Source of the DNA: Acidobacteriota bacterium
Lineage (GTDB): Bacteria; Acidobacteriota; Terriglobia; Terriglobales; Acidobacteriaceae
DNA length: 6,861 nucleotides
Direction: 5' to 3'
Assembly: GCA_021841795.1 (NCBI GenBank)
Contig: JAKCDN010000165.1
Span: 1 to 6,861, forward strand
In this document: positions 6,660 through 6,861 of the stretch, piece by piece
Numbering within the stretch: position 1 is the stretch's first letter
Layout of the letters: the number at the start of each line of letters is the position of its first letter
Translations under genes and position numbers: made by a program
The notes under the pieces: model-generated
Told to the model about the DNA's origin: nothing
Seen by the model: only the letters and a program-made list of their open reading frames with translations
Databases searched by the model: none

Positions 6660-6861
6660 TTAAAGGACGATCTTTGCAATCGCCGTTAGTTGCATAAACG
6701 AAGTGCCTTCGTAAATGCTTCCAATCTTGGCGTCACGATAGAACTTTTCAACGGGCGAGTCCTTGACGAACCCTGACCCGCCCAGCACCTCCACGGCCCG
6801 GCTGGCCACGCGCTCCGCGGTCTGCGATGCAATGTACTTGGCCATCGCGGCTTCCTTGCGG
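6660..6861 (-). CDS. Acyl-CoA dehydrogenase, C-terminal part (5' end outside window)
   Basis: These are the last 66 residues of a flavin-dependent acyl-CoA dehydrogenase, which oxidises acyl-CoA to trans-2-enoyl-CoA and passes electrons to electron-transfer flavoprotein. The frame runs off the right edge; the ATG at 6845 is internal, because the in-frame sequence RKEAA before it continues the family pattern ([16 protein letters not shown]). The C-terminal signature follows: [13 protein letters not shown], the KFYRDAKI motif and IYEGTS, whose Glu (codon 6710-6708) is the position of the catalytic base in the medium-chain enzymes. The gene ends with a TAA at 6662-6660. A butyryl/short-chain type fits the sequence best, but chain length cannot be settled from this fragment. 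Confidence 0.93.
   Translation of the reverse strand, partial: RKEAAMAKYIASQTAERVASRAVEVLGGSGFVKDSPVEKFYRDAKIGSIYEGTSFMQLTAIAKIVL

Noticed and set aside
6189..6689. A 166-codon plus-strand frame spanning the end of the hydrolase gene and the convergent spacer
   Set aside because: It is a shadow of the hydrolase in another frame and runs into the acyl-CoA dehydrogenase gene on the opposite strand. Its sequence is unlike any protein I recognise.

Overview
This 6.86 kb window is moderately GC-rich bacterial DNA of chromosomal character. It holds five recognisable protein genes, two of them cut by the window edges. There are no rRNA genes, intact tRNAs, CRISPR arrays, insertion sequences or phage genes. 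The mix is a sulfatase, a carbohydrate-active-like lipoprotein, an OPT-family transporter with a DUF885-like hydrolase, and an acyl-CoA dehydrogenase. The lipoprotein signal peptide points to a diderm heterotroph. A soil Acidobacteriota (Terriglobales-like) lineage is my best guess, but it rests on gene flavour and not on a marker gene.

Layout. Positions 2-1018 (+) are the C-terminal two thirds of a sulfatase. A 187 bp convergent spacer with two small hairpins follows. Positions 1206-2543 (-) encode a 445-residue lipoprotein with a probable GH43-like beta-propeller domain. A 519 bp divergent intergenic region (2544-3062) separates it from the next unit and carries most of the unexplained structure: alternative hairpins built from a repeated heptamer, a tRNA T-arm look-alike, a perfect GC hairpin, and a small hairpin abutting the transporter's ribosome-binding site. 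Positions 3063-5087 (+) are an OPT-family oligopeptide transporter. Its stop overlaps the start of a DUF885/gluzincin-like hydrolase (5084-6442, +). After a 217 bp convergent spacer, positions 6660-6861 (-) are the C-terminus of an acyl-CoA dehydrogenase.

How the genes may work together. The transporter and hydrolase are translationally coupled (ATGA overlap) and form the one clear operon. The simplest reading is a scavenging module: the OPT protein imports a small peptide or peptide-like compound and the cytoplasmic metallohydrolase cuts it. The sulfatase and the surface lipoprotein face each other and are not co-transcribed, but both fit use of sulfated or decorated polysaccharide. The left half looks less GC-rich than the operon on the right, so the two halves may have different histories. 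I found no clearly novel defence or mobile system. The least ordinary items are the OPT-hydrolase pair and the structured intergenic region in front of it.
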